A stretch of 16,361 nt of DNA from an uncultured Brevundimonas sp. (GCF_943913055.1 NZ_CALTWS010000037.1:1-16361), one strand, 5' to 3'. Shown: positions 1 to 7,305, numbered from the stretch's first letter. Made by a program: numbers and translations. Notes: generated by a model from the letters alone, not told the origin.

Positions 1-5
1 GTCCC

Positions 6-32
6 CCTCCCCATCGCTACGCGACGGGGAGG
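6..32. repeat. GC-rich palindromic hairpin (REP-like)
   Basis: CCTCCCC (6-12) pairs with GGGGAGG (26-32). The inner bases 14-17 and 21-24 also pair around a TAC loop, with one A/C mismatch, giving an 11-bp imperfect stem. It lies just past the stop codon of the metalloprotease gene and could end its transcript, but there is no T-run on either strand. Its style (C-rich arm, short core, G-rich arm) resembles the small palindromes inside the E2-gene element further right. I infer a REP-like intergenic repeat; its copy number cannot be seen here. Confidence 0.55.
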
Positions 33-36
33 TGAG

Positions 37-777
37 TTAGCGCCCCACAGCTTGGAGGGCCGCGCCATTGTCCTTGAGCCAGCGGCGATAAGGGCGGTGG
101 TCGCCGATCAGGTCGTGGACCACGGACCAGTAGGCCGGGCTGTGGTCGGCGTGGACCAGGTGCGCGACCTCGTGCGCGGCCAGATAATCGACCACCGCAT
201 GCGGAGCCATGATGACCCGCCAGCTGTAGCGGATGGTGCGGTTGTGCGGGCTGCAGGAGCCCCAGCGCGATTTCGGGTCGGCGATGGAAATCTTGACCGG
301 ACCGCGACCGGCCTTGGGCCCCAGTGTTTTCAGATGCACATCCGTGCGGGCCTGAAGCGTGTCGCGGGCGATGCGTTTGAACAGGTTCTCGACACGGCGG
401 GCAAAGGCCTCGCCCTCGCCGCCGGACAGGATGACCGGGCCATCGGCGTCCTCGCTCAGGCGCGCGGCCCCGGCACCGGGCACGGCGACCAATCGGGTCG
501 GGCGGTCGAACAGGGGCAGGACGGCGCCGGGCACGATCGGGGTGCCGGGCTGGCGCTGGGCCAGGCGATCCAGGATCCAGTCGGTCTTGGTGCGGGCGAA
601 GGCGACGACCTCGCCCAGCTTGCGTTCGCTGGGCGCGATCAGGACGGCCTCGCCCGCGCGTCCGTCGATGCGGATGGAAAGGCGGCGGGCGCGGGGATTG
701 ACCGACAGCCGGGCGGCGACCCCGAGCGCCTCAGGCGGCAGCCGCTGGCCGTTCCGGTACTGCACTGGCCACCTCAT
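37..777 (-). CDS. YgjP/DUF45-type M48-like zinc metalloprotease
   Basis: The 246-residue product has the YgjP-like (SprT-related) metallopeptidase layout. The N-terminal half is a beta-rich region (about 20-60, VNPRARRLSIRI), followed by the family motif SRWGSCS (170-176). The zinc site is HEVAH (202-206), with a probable third ligand His212 in HSPAYW. The substrate is unknown, and no signal peptide is visible, so it is probably cytoplasmic. I chose ATG at 777 because the homologous-looking region begins just after it; the open frame continues to 870 but that part reads as antisense-like filler. This start overlaps the end of the upstream depolymerase gene by 47 bp and has no clear ribosome site, so a start a few codons later (GTG, codon 5) is possible. 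The overlap suggests co-transcription with the depolymerase gene. Confidence 0.85.
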   Translation of the reverse strand: MRWPVQYRNGQRLPPEALGVAARLSVNPRARRLSIRIDGRAGEAVLIAPSERKLGEVVAFARTKTDWILDRLAQRQPGTPIVPGAVLPLFDRPTRLVAVPGAGAARLSEDADGPVILSGGEGEAFARRVENLFKRIARDTLQARTDVHLKTLGPKAGRGPVKISIADPKSRWGSCSPHNRTIRYSWRVIMAPHAVVDYLAAHEVAHLVHADHSPAYWSVVHDLIGDHRPYRRWLKDNGAALQAVGR

Positions 778-2011
778 GGGCCGCGATAAAGTCGCGGACG
801 CGGGGATAGATGTCGTCGCGGAACCGGCGACCGTTGAAGACGCCATAGTGGCCGACATCCGGATGGACATACAGCACGCGCCGGTCGTCGCTCAGGCCCG
901 TGCACAGGCCATGCGCGGCCTGGGTCTGGCCGACGCCCGAGATGTCGTCCTTGGCCCCTTCGACGGTCATCAGGGCGATGTCGGTGATCTTGGTCAGATC
1001 GACCTTGCGCCCGCGATGTTCCAGCAGGCCGCGCGGCAGCAGGTGCTGCTGGAAGACGATGTCGATGGTCTGGAGGTAGAACTCCTCCGACAGGTCCAGC
1101 ACCGACAGGTATTCGTCGTAGAATTCCTCGTGCTTCTCCACCCCGTCGCCGTCGCCCGAGACTAGGTCCTGGAAATAGCGGTGGTGGGCGTCGATGTGCT
1201 TGTCTTCGTTCATCGACATGAAGCTGTAGAGCTGGACGAAGCCAGGATAGACGCGCCGCCCAAACCCCGGATAGGGCCAGGGCACGGTGTGGATCATGTT
1301 CGACTGGAACCAGGTGAACGGCTTTTCCTCGGCCAGTTCATTGGTCACGGTCGGCGACAGGCGCGCATCGATGGGCGAACCCATGAAGGTCATGGAGGCC
1401 GGGCGGTTGGGGTCCTCGTCTTCGGCCATCAGGGCGCATGCGGCCAGGACCGGCGGTCCCGGCTGGCAGACGCCGACCACATGGGCGCGCGGCCCGATGG
1501 CGGCCAGCATGTCGCGGACGTGGTCGATGTAGTCGAAGAAGTCGAACCGGCCCTCCAGCATCGGCACCTGACGCGCGTTGGACCAGTCGGTCACGTAGAC
1601 GTCGTGGTCGGCAAGAAAGCCCTCGACCGTCCCGCGCAGCAGGGTGGCATAGTGGCCCGACAGCGGTGCGACGATCAGCACCGACGGGGCGGCGACGGGT
1701 TTCTTGGCCCGCTTCAGATCGCCGATGTTGCGCGCGAACCGGATCAGCCGGCACCAGGGCGAGGACCAGATGACCTGCTGGGTCGTGCGGATCGGATGGC
1801 CGTCGACGGTGATGGTGTCCAGCCGCCAGTCCGGCTTGCCATAGCGGCGCGTCACACTCTCGAACAGCTCGGCTGAGGCGAAGGCGGTGCGGCCGATGGC
1901 CGTGTCGGCCGCGGGGTTGAGCGGCGACGACCAGAAGCTCCGGGCCATCTGGGCCCCGATCCGGAACGGCGAGGCGGAGGCGTAGGCGAGCTCGTGCAGC
2001 GAATACAGCAT
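731..2011 (-). CDS. phaZ: Intracellular polyhydroxyalkanoate depolymerase
   Basis: The 426-residue product matches the intracellular PHB depolymerase family, which hydrolyses stored polyhydroxybutyrate in the cytoplasm to release 3-hydroxybutyrate. The N-terminus MLYSLHEL and the downstream LNP segment are typical. The nucleophile elbow is GVCQPG with Cys182 instead of serine. Asp355 (in GAKDD) and His388 (in HPDVGHYG) complete a triad at almost the same numbers as the Cys183/Asp355/His388 described for Ralstonia PhaZ1. ATG at 2011 has AGGA five bases upstream; the frame is open to 2086, but that stretch precedes the conserved start. No PHA synthase, phasin or PhaR gene is present, so it is an isolated storage-mobilisation gene. 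It is divergent from the methyltransferase gene. Confidence 0.95.
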   Translation of the reverse strand: MLYSLHELAYASASPFRIGAQMARSFWSSPLNPAADTAIGRTAFASAELFESVTRRYGKPDWRLDTITVDGHPIRTTQQVIWSSPWCRLIRFARNIGDLKRAKKPVAAPSVLIVAPLSGHYATLLRGTVEGFLADHDVYVTDWSNARQVPMLEGRFDFFDYIDHVRDMLAAIGPRAHVVGVCQPGPPVLAACALMAEDEDPNRPASMTFMGSPIDARLSPTVTNELAEEKPFTWFQSNMIHTVPWPYPGFGRRVYPGFVQLYSFMSMNEDKHIDAHHRYFQDLVSGDGDGVEKHEEFYDEYLSVLDLSEEFYLQTIDIVFQQHLLPRGLLEHRGRKVDLTKITDIALMTVEGAKDDISGVGQTQAAHGLCTGLSDDRRVLYVHPDVGHYGVFNGRRFRDDIYPRVRDFIAAHEVASAVPERPAAAA

Positions 2012-2063
2012 GTCGATCCTGGTCGGCGACCGCGAACGGTCACGATACGGCACAGCAGCATAT

Positions 2064-2076
2064 AGTGCGCCGCACT
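2064..2076. promoter_or_regulatory. Palindrome in the phaZ/methyltransferase divergent gap
   Basis: The 147-bp gap between the two divergent starts holds a perfect dyad, AGTGC-GCC-GCACT, next to an AT-rich TATA stretch at 2061-2064. It is the only symmetric operator-like site I see there, about 53 bp ahead of the phaZ start. No convincing -35/-10 pair was found on either strand. A regulator of storage-polymer genes is conceivable, but nothing in the sequence identifies it. Confidence 0.25.
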
Positions 2077-2158
2077 GCAAAATCATTAGCGCCGATCACG
2101 CAGATGTGGGTGAAGCGCTTTGGCTTGATCGGGTTGGGCCACCGCGCGACAAGGCCCC

Positions 2159-2902
2159 ATGACCATCACATTCGGCCGCATCGCCTACGAAACGCTCGAT
2201 GTCTGCAACGGCGTGGAGATGGCGACGGTCGAGGCGGCGGTGGCGCGCGCGGGCCTGGGGCAGGGTGCGCGGTCCGTCGATATCGGAACGGGCAATGCCG
2301 GCGTGGCCATCCGGCTGCATCAGACGCTTGGCTTGGACGTAACAGCCATCGAGTTCGATCCGGTGATGGCCGAGCTGGCGGCGGCACGGATCGCGGCGGC
2401 GGGGGGCGGTGTCGATCTGGTCCTCGGGTCGGCGGCCGAGGTGCTGGAACAGCGACCGCCCTTCGACCTGATCGTCGCCCTGGGGACAACCAATCTGACA
2501 GGGGAGGGGAGGCCCAGTCCCGAAGCCGGGTTTGCGTTTGTTGGACGGCATGTCCGGCCCGGCGGCTGGCTGCTGTGGGGCGATCTGGTCTGGCGGGGCG
2601 AACCTTCCGCGCCATTGAGGCAGGCCGTGGAGGCAACCAATCTGTATACGGACGATAAGGGGTGGGTCGCGGCGGCGCAGAGTGCGGGTTTTGCGCTGGA
2701 GTGGAGAGAGATCTCGTCACAGGCGGTGTTCGACGCCTATGCCCGCGATGCGGTCGGTGCGGCGCGATCCTGGCTGGCGGCGCATCCCGACGCACCCGAA
2801 GCGGACACGGTGCGCTTCCACGCCGATCGCATGCAGGCGGTGTTCGAGTTCGGCCATGGCCTCATCGGCTTTGGCCTGTATCTGTTTCGCGCGCCGGATT
2901 GA
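2159..2902 (+). CDS. Class I SAM-dependent methyltransferase
   Basis: The 247-residue product has the Rossmann methyltransferase signature. Motif I is VDIGTGNAG (40-48), an acidic strand end lies in AIEFDP (63-68), and a motif II-like LIVALGTTN follows at 104-112. A later RPGGWLLWGDLVW segment (133-145) fits motif III of small-molecule methyltransferases. The substrate cannot be deduced; the C-terminal half (about 150-247) is probably the substrate cap. The start ATG follows a weak AAGG only four bases away, but no better start lies in frame. It is transcribed alone, divergent from phaZ. Its stop is three bases from the stop of the convergent Rieske gene, so the two transcripts must overlap unless termination occurs within coding sequence. 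Confidence 0.85.
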   Translation: MTITFGRIAYETLDVCNGVEMATVEAAVARAGLGQGARSVDIGTGNAGVAIRLHQTLGLDVTAIEFDPVMAELAAARIAAAGGGVDLVLGSAAEVLEQRPPFDLIVALGTTNLTGEGRPSPEAGFAFVGRHVRPGGWLLWGDLVWRGEPSAPLRQAVEATNLYTDDKGWVAAAQSAGFALEWREISSQAVFDAYARDAVGAARSWLAAHPDAPEADTVRFHADRMQAVFEFGHGLIGFGLYLFRAPD

Positions 2903-2905
2903 CGG

Positions 2906-3283
2906 TCAGGCGGTGCGCAGGATGCCGTTCACGACCTGAACCGGCCAGGGCGTCAGCCGACCGCCGGCACAGGGACCGCCGGTGCACAGGCCGCTGAGGG
3001 GCTCGAAAACGGCGCCGTGCCAACCGCACAGGATCAGTCCGCCGTCGGGTGTCAGATAGCGATCCAGTTCGATGGCCAGCGGATAGCCGGCGTGGGGGCA
3101 GCGGTCGACGTAGCCCGCGACCTGTCCGGCCTTGCGGACAACGAAGCCGTGAAAGAAGGCCTCGCCGATCTGAAGCACAAAGCCGCGCGAGCCCGGATCG
3201 GCGATGTCGTCCTCGGCGCACAGGGCGACATCGGGCGGGGTCTTCCAGACGCGCGAACGCTCTGGCGGCGCGGCCTCGCTCAT
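2906..3283 (-). CDS. Rieske [2Fe-2S] ferredoxin-like protein
   Basis: This 125-residue protein is essentially a single Rieske domain. The cluster ligands are Cys62 and His64 (CPHAGYPL) plus Cys86 and His89 (CGWHGAVF), the standard C-x-H ... C-x-x-H pattern. There is no signal peptide or membrane anchor, so it is a soluble cytoplasmic electron carrier or a ferredoxin subunit whose partner oxygenase or reductase is not encoded in this window. Its ATG overlaps the FKBP stop as ATGA, which implies translational coupling as the third gene of the ilvA-FKBP-Rieske unit. The frame is open further upstream, but that part lies inside the FKBP gene. Cys100 and Cys105 near the end are extra cysteines outside the cluster motif. 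Confidence 0.92.
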   Translation of the reverse strand: MSEAAPPERSRVWKTPPDVALCAEDDIADPGSRGFVLQIGEAFFHGFVVRKAGQVAGYVDRCPHAGYPLAIELDRYLTPDGGLILCGWHGAVFEPLSGLCTGGPCAGGRLTPWPVQVVNGILRTA

Positions 3284-3804
3284 CCCATGGCCGCACTGCG
3301 GGGCGAGGCCTCGCCTGGCACCCGATCCATGGCCAGCAGTTCCATGCGGAAGACCAATACGGAGTTGGGCGGAATCTGACCCGACGACCGCGCGCCATAG
3401 CCCAGCTCCGGGGGGATATAGACCAGCCATTCGTCGCCGACCTTCATCCGCTGCACGATCTCGGTCCAGCCCGGCACGACCTCGTTGAGCGTGAAGACAG
3501 CCGGGATGCCACGCTGATAGGAGCTGTCGAATACCGTCCCATCGGTCAATGTGCCTTCGTAGTGGACGCTGACCAGGTCGTTGCTGTCGGGGCTTTCGCC
3601 GCCGGCCGGGCCGGACTTCAGCACCTTGTACTGGATGCCGGAGGGCGTGGTCTGGATGCCGTCGGCCCTGGCGTTGTCGGCCATGAAGGCCTTGGCCTCG
3701 GCGATGGCCGGATCGACCGGTGGTGTGTCCTCGCCGCGATTGCAGGCCCCCAATGTGGCGACAAGGCCGATGACGGCCAGCGATCTAGCCCATGCGTAAA
3801 GCAT
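3280..3804 (-). CDS. FKBP-type peptidyl-prolyl isomerase lipoprotein
   Basis: The 174-residue product begins with a lipoprotein signal, hydrophobic residues 7-20 ending in LGAC with Cys21 as the lipidated residue. It should therefore be a membrane-anchored periplasmic foldase catalysing proline cis-trans isomerisation. The FKBP domain spans about 50-160: VSVHYEGTLTDGTVFDSS (78-95), VVPGWTEIVQRMKVGDEW (109-126), IPPELGYG (130-137) and IPPNSVLVF (144-152). The start ATG at 3804 has a strong GGAGG six bases upstream. This start lies inside the last 20 bp of ilvA, and the stop overlaps the Rieske ATG, so all three genes are coupled. An N-terminal chaperone domain like that of FkpA is absent; it is a minimal FKBP. 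Confidence 0.93.
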   Translation of the reverse strand: MLYAWARSLAVIGLVATLGACNRGEDTPPVDPAIAEAKAFMADNARADGIQTTPSGIQYKVLKSGPAGGESPDSNDLVSVHYEGTLTDGTVFDSSYQRGIPAVFTLNEVVPGWTEIVQRMKVGDEWLVYIPPELGYGARSSGQIPPNSVLVFRMELLAMDRVPGEASPRSAAMG

Positions 3805-4999
3805 AACCGGCCTCCTCCAGTCCCTGTCTGATGTCCTGCGCATGCGCTTCGCCGCGCGTCTCGACCATGATGTCGAACTCCGCGCCCTTGGCGGGCACGT
3901 CCAGCGCCAGCCGGTTGTGGACCACGTCGATGATATTGCCGCCCAGGCCACCGATGACGCCGCTCATCTTGGACATCATGCCGGGGCGATCGTCGCCCAG
4001 GATGCGATAGACGATCAGCCGCTTCTCGCGCACCAGTTCGCGATTCAAAACGACGGCCAGCATGCGGGCATCGATATTGCCGCCGCACAGGACCAGACCG
4101 ACCTTCATGCCCTTGAACCTGTCGGGATAGGCCAGCAGGGCGGCCAGACCGCCCGCGCCCGCACCCTCCGCCACGGTCTTTTCCAGCGTGGCATAGTAGG
4201 AGACAGCGGTCTCGAAATCCGCCTCCTGACAGACCAGGACATCCTCGATCAGCGGATCGGCGATGGCGAAGGGGATGTCGCCCACGGCCTTGATGGCGAT
4301 GCCCTCTGCAATCGTCTGGCCGCTGCACTTGGGAGTCTCGCCGCGGCGCTTGGCGGTGAAGGAGGGATACATCGCCGCCTCGACGCCGAAGACGCGGATG
4401 TCCGGCTTGATCGCCTTGGCGGCCACGGCACAACCCGCGATCAGGCCGCCGCCGCCGATCGGGATGATCAGGGCGTCCAGATCAGGCGCATCCTCCAGGA
4501 ACTCCACGGCACAGACGCCCTGCCCGGTCACGATGCCTTCGTCGTCGAAGGCCGAGATGAAGACATAGCCCTTCTCGTCGCGTAGGCGGTGCGCCTCTTC
4601 GGTCGAGCCGGTGAAATCCAGGCCCTTGATGACGACGGTCGCTCCGTGGGCCCGCGTGCCGTCGGCCTTCACGAAGGGCGTACCCTCCGGCATGACGATG
4701 GTCACGGGAATGCCCAGCCGCCCGCCATGATAGGCCAGAGCCTGGGCGTGGTTGCCCGCGCTGGCCGCCACCACGCCGCGCCTGCGTTCGTCCGGCGTCA
4801 GCTGCAGCAGGCGGTTCAGGGCCCCGCGCTCCTTGAAGCTGCCGGTGAAATGCAGGTTGTCGAACTTGACCCAGACCTCGGCCCCGGTCAGCAGCGACAG
4901 GCGGCGGGAATGGCGCACCGGGGTGCGGTCGACCTGGCCGGCGATGCGGTCGCGGGCGGCCAGGATGTCATCATAGGTCACGGTGGGGGTTACGCTCAT
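3785..4999 (-). CDS. ilvA: Threonine ammonia-lyase with ACT domain
   Basis: The 404-residue product is a PLP enzyme that deaminates threonine to 2-oxobutyrate, the first step towards isoleucine. The PLP lysine is Lys56 in FTGSFKERGA. SAGNHAQ (80-86) and the phosphate-binding GGGGL (182-186) are intact. One ACT domain (about 327-403, RLIVYRILGDDRPG onward) suggests allosteric control by an amino acid. With a single ACT domain and about 400 residues it is the medium form of the family, shorter than E. coli IlvA, so a catabolic or serine-dehydratase role is also possible. ATG at 4999 follows AGGGA; the open frame to 5119 precedes the conserved start. It is the first gene of a coupled set with FKBP and Rieske genes. 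Confidence 0.93.
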   Translation of the reverse strand: MSVTPTVTYDDILAARDRIAGQVDRTPVRHSRRLSLLTGAEVWVKFDNLHFTGSFKERGALNRLLQLTPDERRRGVVAASAGNHAQALAYHGGRLGIPVTIVMPEGTPFVKADGTRAHGATVVIKGLDFTGSTEEAHRLRDEKGYVFISAFDDEGIVTGQGVCAVEFLEDAPDLDALIIPIGGGGLIAGCAVAAKAIKPDIRVFGVEAAMYPSFTAKRRGETPKCSGQTIAEGIAIKAVGDIPFAIADPLIEDVLVCQEADFETAVSYYATLEKTVAEGAGAGGLAALLAYPDRFKGMKVGLVLCGGNIDARMLAVVLNRELVREKRLIVYRILGDDRPGMMSKMSGVIGGLGGNIIDVVHNRLALDVPAKGAEFDIMVETRGEAHAQDIRQGLEEAGYALRMG

Positions 5000-5013
5000 G
5001 GGGTGTCCCTGCT

Positions 5014-5065
5014 GTCCGGTCTGACGCCGGACTGATGCCCGCTTTTGACCCAGCGGAAGGCGGGC
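5014..5065 (-). promoter_or_regulatory. Two hairpins in the ilvA leader
   Basis: On the ilvA side of the divergent gap, GTCCGG (5014-5019) pairs perfectly with CCGGAC (5027-5032) across a 7-base loop. GCCCGC (5037-5042) pairs with GCGGGC (5060-5065) across 17 bases. Both would lie in the ilvA leader if transcription starts above 5065. I see no leader peptide rich in Ile, Val, Leu or Thr codons and no T-box motif, so attenuation is only a possibility. TTGACC words at 5045 and 5073 on the plus strand lack a good -10 partner. Confidence 0.25.
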
Positions 5066-5137
5066 CGCAACCTTGACCTTCGACCCCTTTGGGCCTTCTG
5101 TGCGCCAGCATAGTCGCACGCTTACGGAGACCCGCCC

Positions 5138-5656
5138 ATGTCCGCCCTCAAGCTGTTCGCCCGTCCCCTGATTGCCCTAGCCGCCGTCGCCAGCCTGAGC
5201 GCCTGTGCCACAACGCCGATGGGGCCGGTCTATGGCGGAGCCATGTCCTCGACCTTCAGCGCGGCGGACTTCGCCTGGTCGGAGCGGTCGGGCCCGGCCT
5301 CCATCGACGGCCGGGTCGACTATCGCCGCGACGGCCAAGCCTTCGCCTGCACCGGCTCGGTCGTGCTGACGCCCGTGACGCCCTATACCCGCCACCGATT
5401 CCAGACGCTGTATGGCTCCACGGATCGCGCGGCCCTGCCGGCCTCGGTCGTGCGCTCGCGCAATGTGCCCGATCCGAACGGGGACTATCGCTCCTATGTG
5501 CGCCAGGCGACCTGCGCCAACAACCGCTTCGCCTATGAGGGCCTGCCAGACGGTGAATGGTTCCTGATCGCCACGGTCAGCGCGGGCGGCGACCCCATCG
5601 TCCTGATGCAGCGGGTCCAGACGCGCGGCGGGCGGCGGGTGCCGGTGACGCTGTAG
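5138..5656 (+). CDS. Hypothetical outer-membrane-type lipoprotein
   Basis: The product has 172 residues and I do not recognise a named family. Residues 5-22 form a signal segment ending in LSAC, with Cys23 as the lipidation site. The residues that follow (ATTPMG) carry no aspartate at position +2, which favours the outer membrane by the usual rule. The mature part contains two further cysteines, in FACTG and QATCAN, that could form a disulfide. Tyr- and Arg-rich stretches and a C-terminal beta-like IVLMQRVQTRGGRRVPVTL suggest a small beta fold. The ATG has GGAG eight bases upstream. It is divergent from ilvA and seems to be its own unit, with a hairpin 20 bases after the stop. Confidence 0.75.
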   Translation: MSALKLFARPLIALAAVASLSACATTPMGPVYGGAMSSTFSAADFAWSERSGPASIDGRVDYRRDGQAFACTGSVVLTPVTPYTRHRFQTLYGSTDRAALPASVVRSRNVPDPNGDYRSYVRQATCANNRFAYEGLPDGEWFLIATVSAGGDPIVLMQRVQTRGGRRVPVTL

Positions 5657-5676
5657 GGTCGCCTGACGCCGTTCAT

Positions 5677-5691
5677 CCGATCACAGATCGG
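5677..5691 (+). terminator. Short hairpin after the lipoprotein gene
   Basis: CCGATC-ACA-GATCGG is a perfect 6-bp stem with a 3-base loop, 20 bases downstream of the TAG stop and followed by TTTG. The stem is short and the T-run is broken, so it is at best a weak terminator. The rest of the 117-bp gap to the next start is T- and C-rich with no clear promoter. Confidence 0.35.
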
Positions 5692-5773
5692 TTTGTGAAC
5701 TTCGTTCGCCTTTGTTTCGCCTTTTCCTGTCCGCTTGGGTCTGGGTTCGTTCATTCCAGAGGGGAGCGCGTCC

Positions 5774-5971
5774 ATGTCCCAGCACAACATCACCGGGTCC
5801 GAAGCCTTCGGCAAGAAGCCCATGGTCCTGCTGCGTTCGGTCAAGACCGGAGCCTTCCGCCGCAAGCGCGCGGCCCGCACCTGGGCCGCCTTCGTGGCCG
5901 GGGCCGTGGTCGCCGTGGTCGGTGGAGCGGTGGCCATGGCAGCCGTCTTCGGGCCGACGCTTTTCGGCTAA
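5774..5971 (+). CDS. Small single-pass membrane protein, unknown function
   Basis: The 65-residue protein has a polar N-terminus, a strongly basic stretch (residues 29-35, RRKRAAR) and one hydrophobic segment (about 37-61, alanine/valine rich) running almost to the C-terminus. The basic flank predicts an N-in, C-out single-pass inner-membrane protein. I do not recognise a family. ATG at 5774 has AGGGGAG seven bases upstream, which is better than the GTG- or TTG-type starts further upstream. It converges on ccmB (17 bases between stops). It sits where other genomes often have ccmC/ccmD, but it is on the opposite strand and does not resemble CcmD, so a cytochrome c link is not supported. Confidence 0.65.
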   Translation: MSQHNITGSEAFGKKPMVLLRSVKTGAFRRKRAARTWAAFVAGAVVAVVGGAVAMAAVFGPTLFG

Positions 5972-5988
5972 AGCATCAGGCAAGGCGC

Positions 5989-6654
5989 TCAGGATTGGGC
6001 GTTGCGGATCGCGGCGGCGCTGGCGAACGGCGCGATAATGCCGGCGAACAGGACGTAGGCCGCCAGCAAAGCCAAGGCCGGGAGCGGCGACAGGCCGTTC
6101 GACGCCCGCTCCAGTGCTCCTGCGCCAAATACGACCGGCGGGATGAACAGCGGCAGGATCACCACCGCGATCAGCAGGCCGCCGCGCTTTGAGCCCAGTG
6201 CCAAGGCTGCGCCGAGGGCTCCGGTCAGGGCAAAGCCCAGCCCGCCGATCAGGGCCGATAGCGCGACCAGCGGCGCGAGCGACGGCGGCAGGCCCAGGGT
6301 GATGGCCGCGACCGGCGCGGTCAGGGCCAGTGGCCAGCCGACCGCCAGCCACTGGGCCTTGGCCTTGGCGATGACCACCAGTTCCAGCGGCACCGGTCCC
6401 AGGGTCAGCAGATCGAGCGTGCCGTCCTCCAGATCGCGCTCGAACAACCTTTCCAGAGACAGTATCGACGACAGGGCCAAGGCCAGCCAGGCGATGCCGC
6501 CTGCCACGGGCCTGAGACCCGACGGATCGCCACCCGACGCGAGTGGCACCAGCACCGTCAGGCACAGGAAGAAGCCGCAGGCCAGCAGCGGCCCGCCGCC
6601 CCCCGACCAGGCCAGGGACAGCTCGCGACGGAACAGGGTCAGCAGGCCGCTCAC
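5989..6654 (-). CDS. ccmB: Heme exporter membrane subunit CcmB
   Basis: The 221-residue protein is the membrane partner of CcmA in system I cytochrome c maturation. CcmAB uses ATP to release heme-loaded CcmE from CcmC. Six hydrophobic segments are visible at about 21-39, 50-66, 101-121, 127-153, 158-180 and 190-214. The segment SLERLFERDLEDGTLDLL (66-83), after the second helix, is characteristic of CcmB. The start is GTG at 6654, which overlaps the ccmA stop as GTGA, so translation is coupled. An upstream ATG in frame lies well inside ccmA and is not credible. The gene ends the unit: no ccmC follows, and the next gene is on the opposite strand. Confidence 0.93.
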   Translation of the reverse strand: MSGLLTLFRRELSLAWSGGGGPLLACGFFLCLTVLVPLASGGDPSGLRPVAGGIAWLALALSSILSLERLFERDLEDGTLDLLTLGPVPLELVVIAKAKAQWLAVGWPLALTAPVAAITLGLPPSLAPLVALSALIGGLGFALTGALGAALALGSKRGGLLIAVVILPLFIPPVVFGAGALERASNGLSPLPALALLAAYVLFAGIIAPFASAAAIRNAQS

Positions 6655-7250
6655 CGTCCCCCTCCCAGATCGAGCGTACGTGCCGGGACGGGTAAGGGGT
6701 CGTGGACGGCGGCGATGACGGCCCCGCCCTTGTCCACATGCGCCTGGATCAAGGTTCCCATGACCGCGCGCCAGCGGGCATCGAGCGGGCTGAGCGGTTC
6801 GTCCAGCAGCCACAGCGGGCGCGGCGCGGCGATCAGCCGGGCCAGGGCCAGACGGCGCTTCTGCCCGGCCGACAGCTGGCGCACCTCCAGATCGAGCAGG
6901 GGCGTCAGGGCCAAGAGGTCGACGGCGGCAGCGATGCCGTCGGCGTCGGCCCCCGCATAGCGCGCCTGAAACGCCAGTTCGTCGCCGGCGCGGCGTGCGG
7001 ATTTCAGACCATCCAGCGGGCCCTGCCAGTGCAGGTGCCGCCGGCGCGCCTCGGACAGCTCGACACCCTCATAGGCGATGGTCCCTGCGTCCGGCCGCAG
7101 AAATCCGGCCAGAGACCGCAGCAGGCTGGTCTTGCCCGCGCCGTTTGCACCGGTCAGGGCGACGACCTCGCCCGAGGTCACGCCGAATGTCAGATCACGG
7201 ATCAGCACCCGTTCGCCGCGCGAGATCGTCAGGCCAGACACGCTCAACAT
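6651..7250 (-). CDS. ccmA: Heme exporter ATP-binding subunit CcmA
   Basis: The 199-residue ABC ATPase is of minimal length for the family. Walker A is GANGAGKTS (34-42), the Q-loop Gln76 lies in HWQGPLDGLK (a CcmA-like stretch), the signature is LSAGQ (126-130), Walker B is LWLLDEP (146-152), and His183 is the H-loop. With CcmB it forms the ATPase needed to deliver heme to periplasmic c-type cytochromes. ATG at 7250 fits the family start but lacks a Shine-Dalgarno sequence. Instead, two near-copies of the start region precede it, each opening a 6- or 7-codon minicistron that ends on the next start. The Lrp gene ends 55 bases upstream on the same strand, so read-through from it is possible. 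Confidence 0.94.
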   Translation of the reverse strand: MLSVSGLTISRGERVLIRDLTFGVTSGEVVALTGANGAGKTSLLRSLAGFLRPDAGTIAYEGVELSEARRRHLHWQGPLDGLKSARRAGDELAFQARYAGADADGIAAAVDLLALTPLLDLEVRQLSAGQKRRLALARLIAAPRPLWLLDEPLSPLDARWRAVMGTLIQAHVDKGGAVIAAVHDPLPVPARTLDLGGGR

Positions 7251-7282
7251 GTAACGCTCAACATGCCACGCTCAGCATCATG
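7241..7282 (-). repeat. Three 14-bp tandem copies of the ccmA start region
   Basis: Read on the plus strand, the units are CGCTCAACATGTAA, CGCTCAACATGCCA and CGCTCAGCATCATG. On the coding strand each unit gives ATG-(T/C)TG-AGC-GT. Because 14 is not a multiple of three, the copies are in different frames. The outer copy opens a 7-codon ORF (7281 to 7258) whose TGA overlaps the second ATG. The second opens a 6-codon ORF (7264 to 7244) whose TGA overlaps the true ccmA ATG. This could couple initiation at ccmA to the minicistrons, or simply reflect replication slippage. Confidence 0.85.
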
Positions 7283-7305
7283 GCCTCGCCCGCGTCATTC
7301 GTGGG

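Noticed and set aside
5045..5101. TTGACC words as a promoter for the lipoprotein gene at 5138
   Set aside because: Neither TTGACC (5045, 5073) has a convincing -10 at standard or Caulobacter spacing; CATAGT at 5109 is too far away.
5774..5971. Assignment of the small membrane protein as CcmD
   Set aside because: It is on the strand opposite to ccmAB, has its membrane segment at the C-terminus and lacks any CcmD-like sequence.
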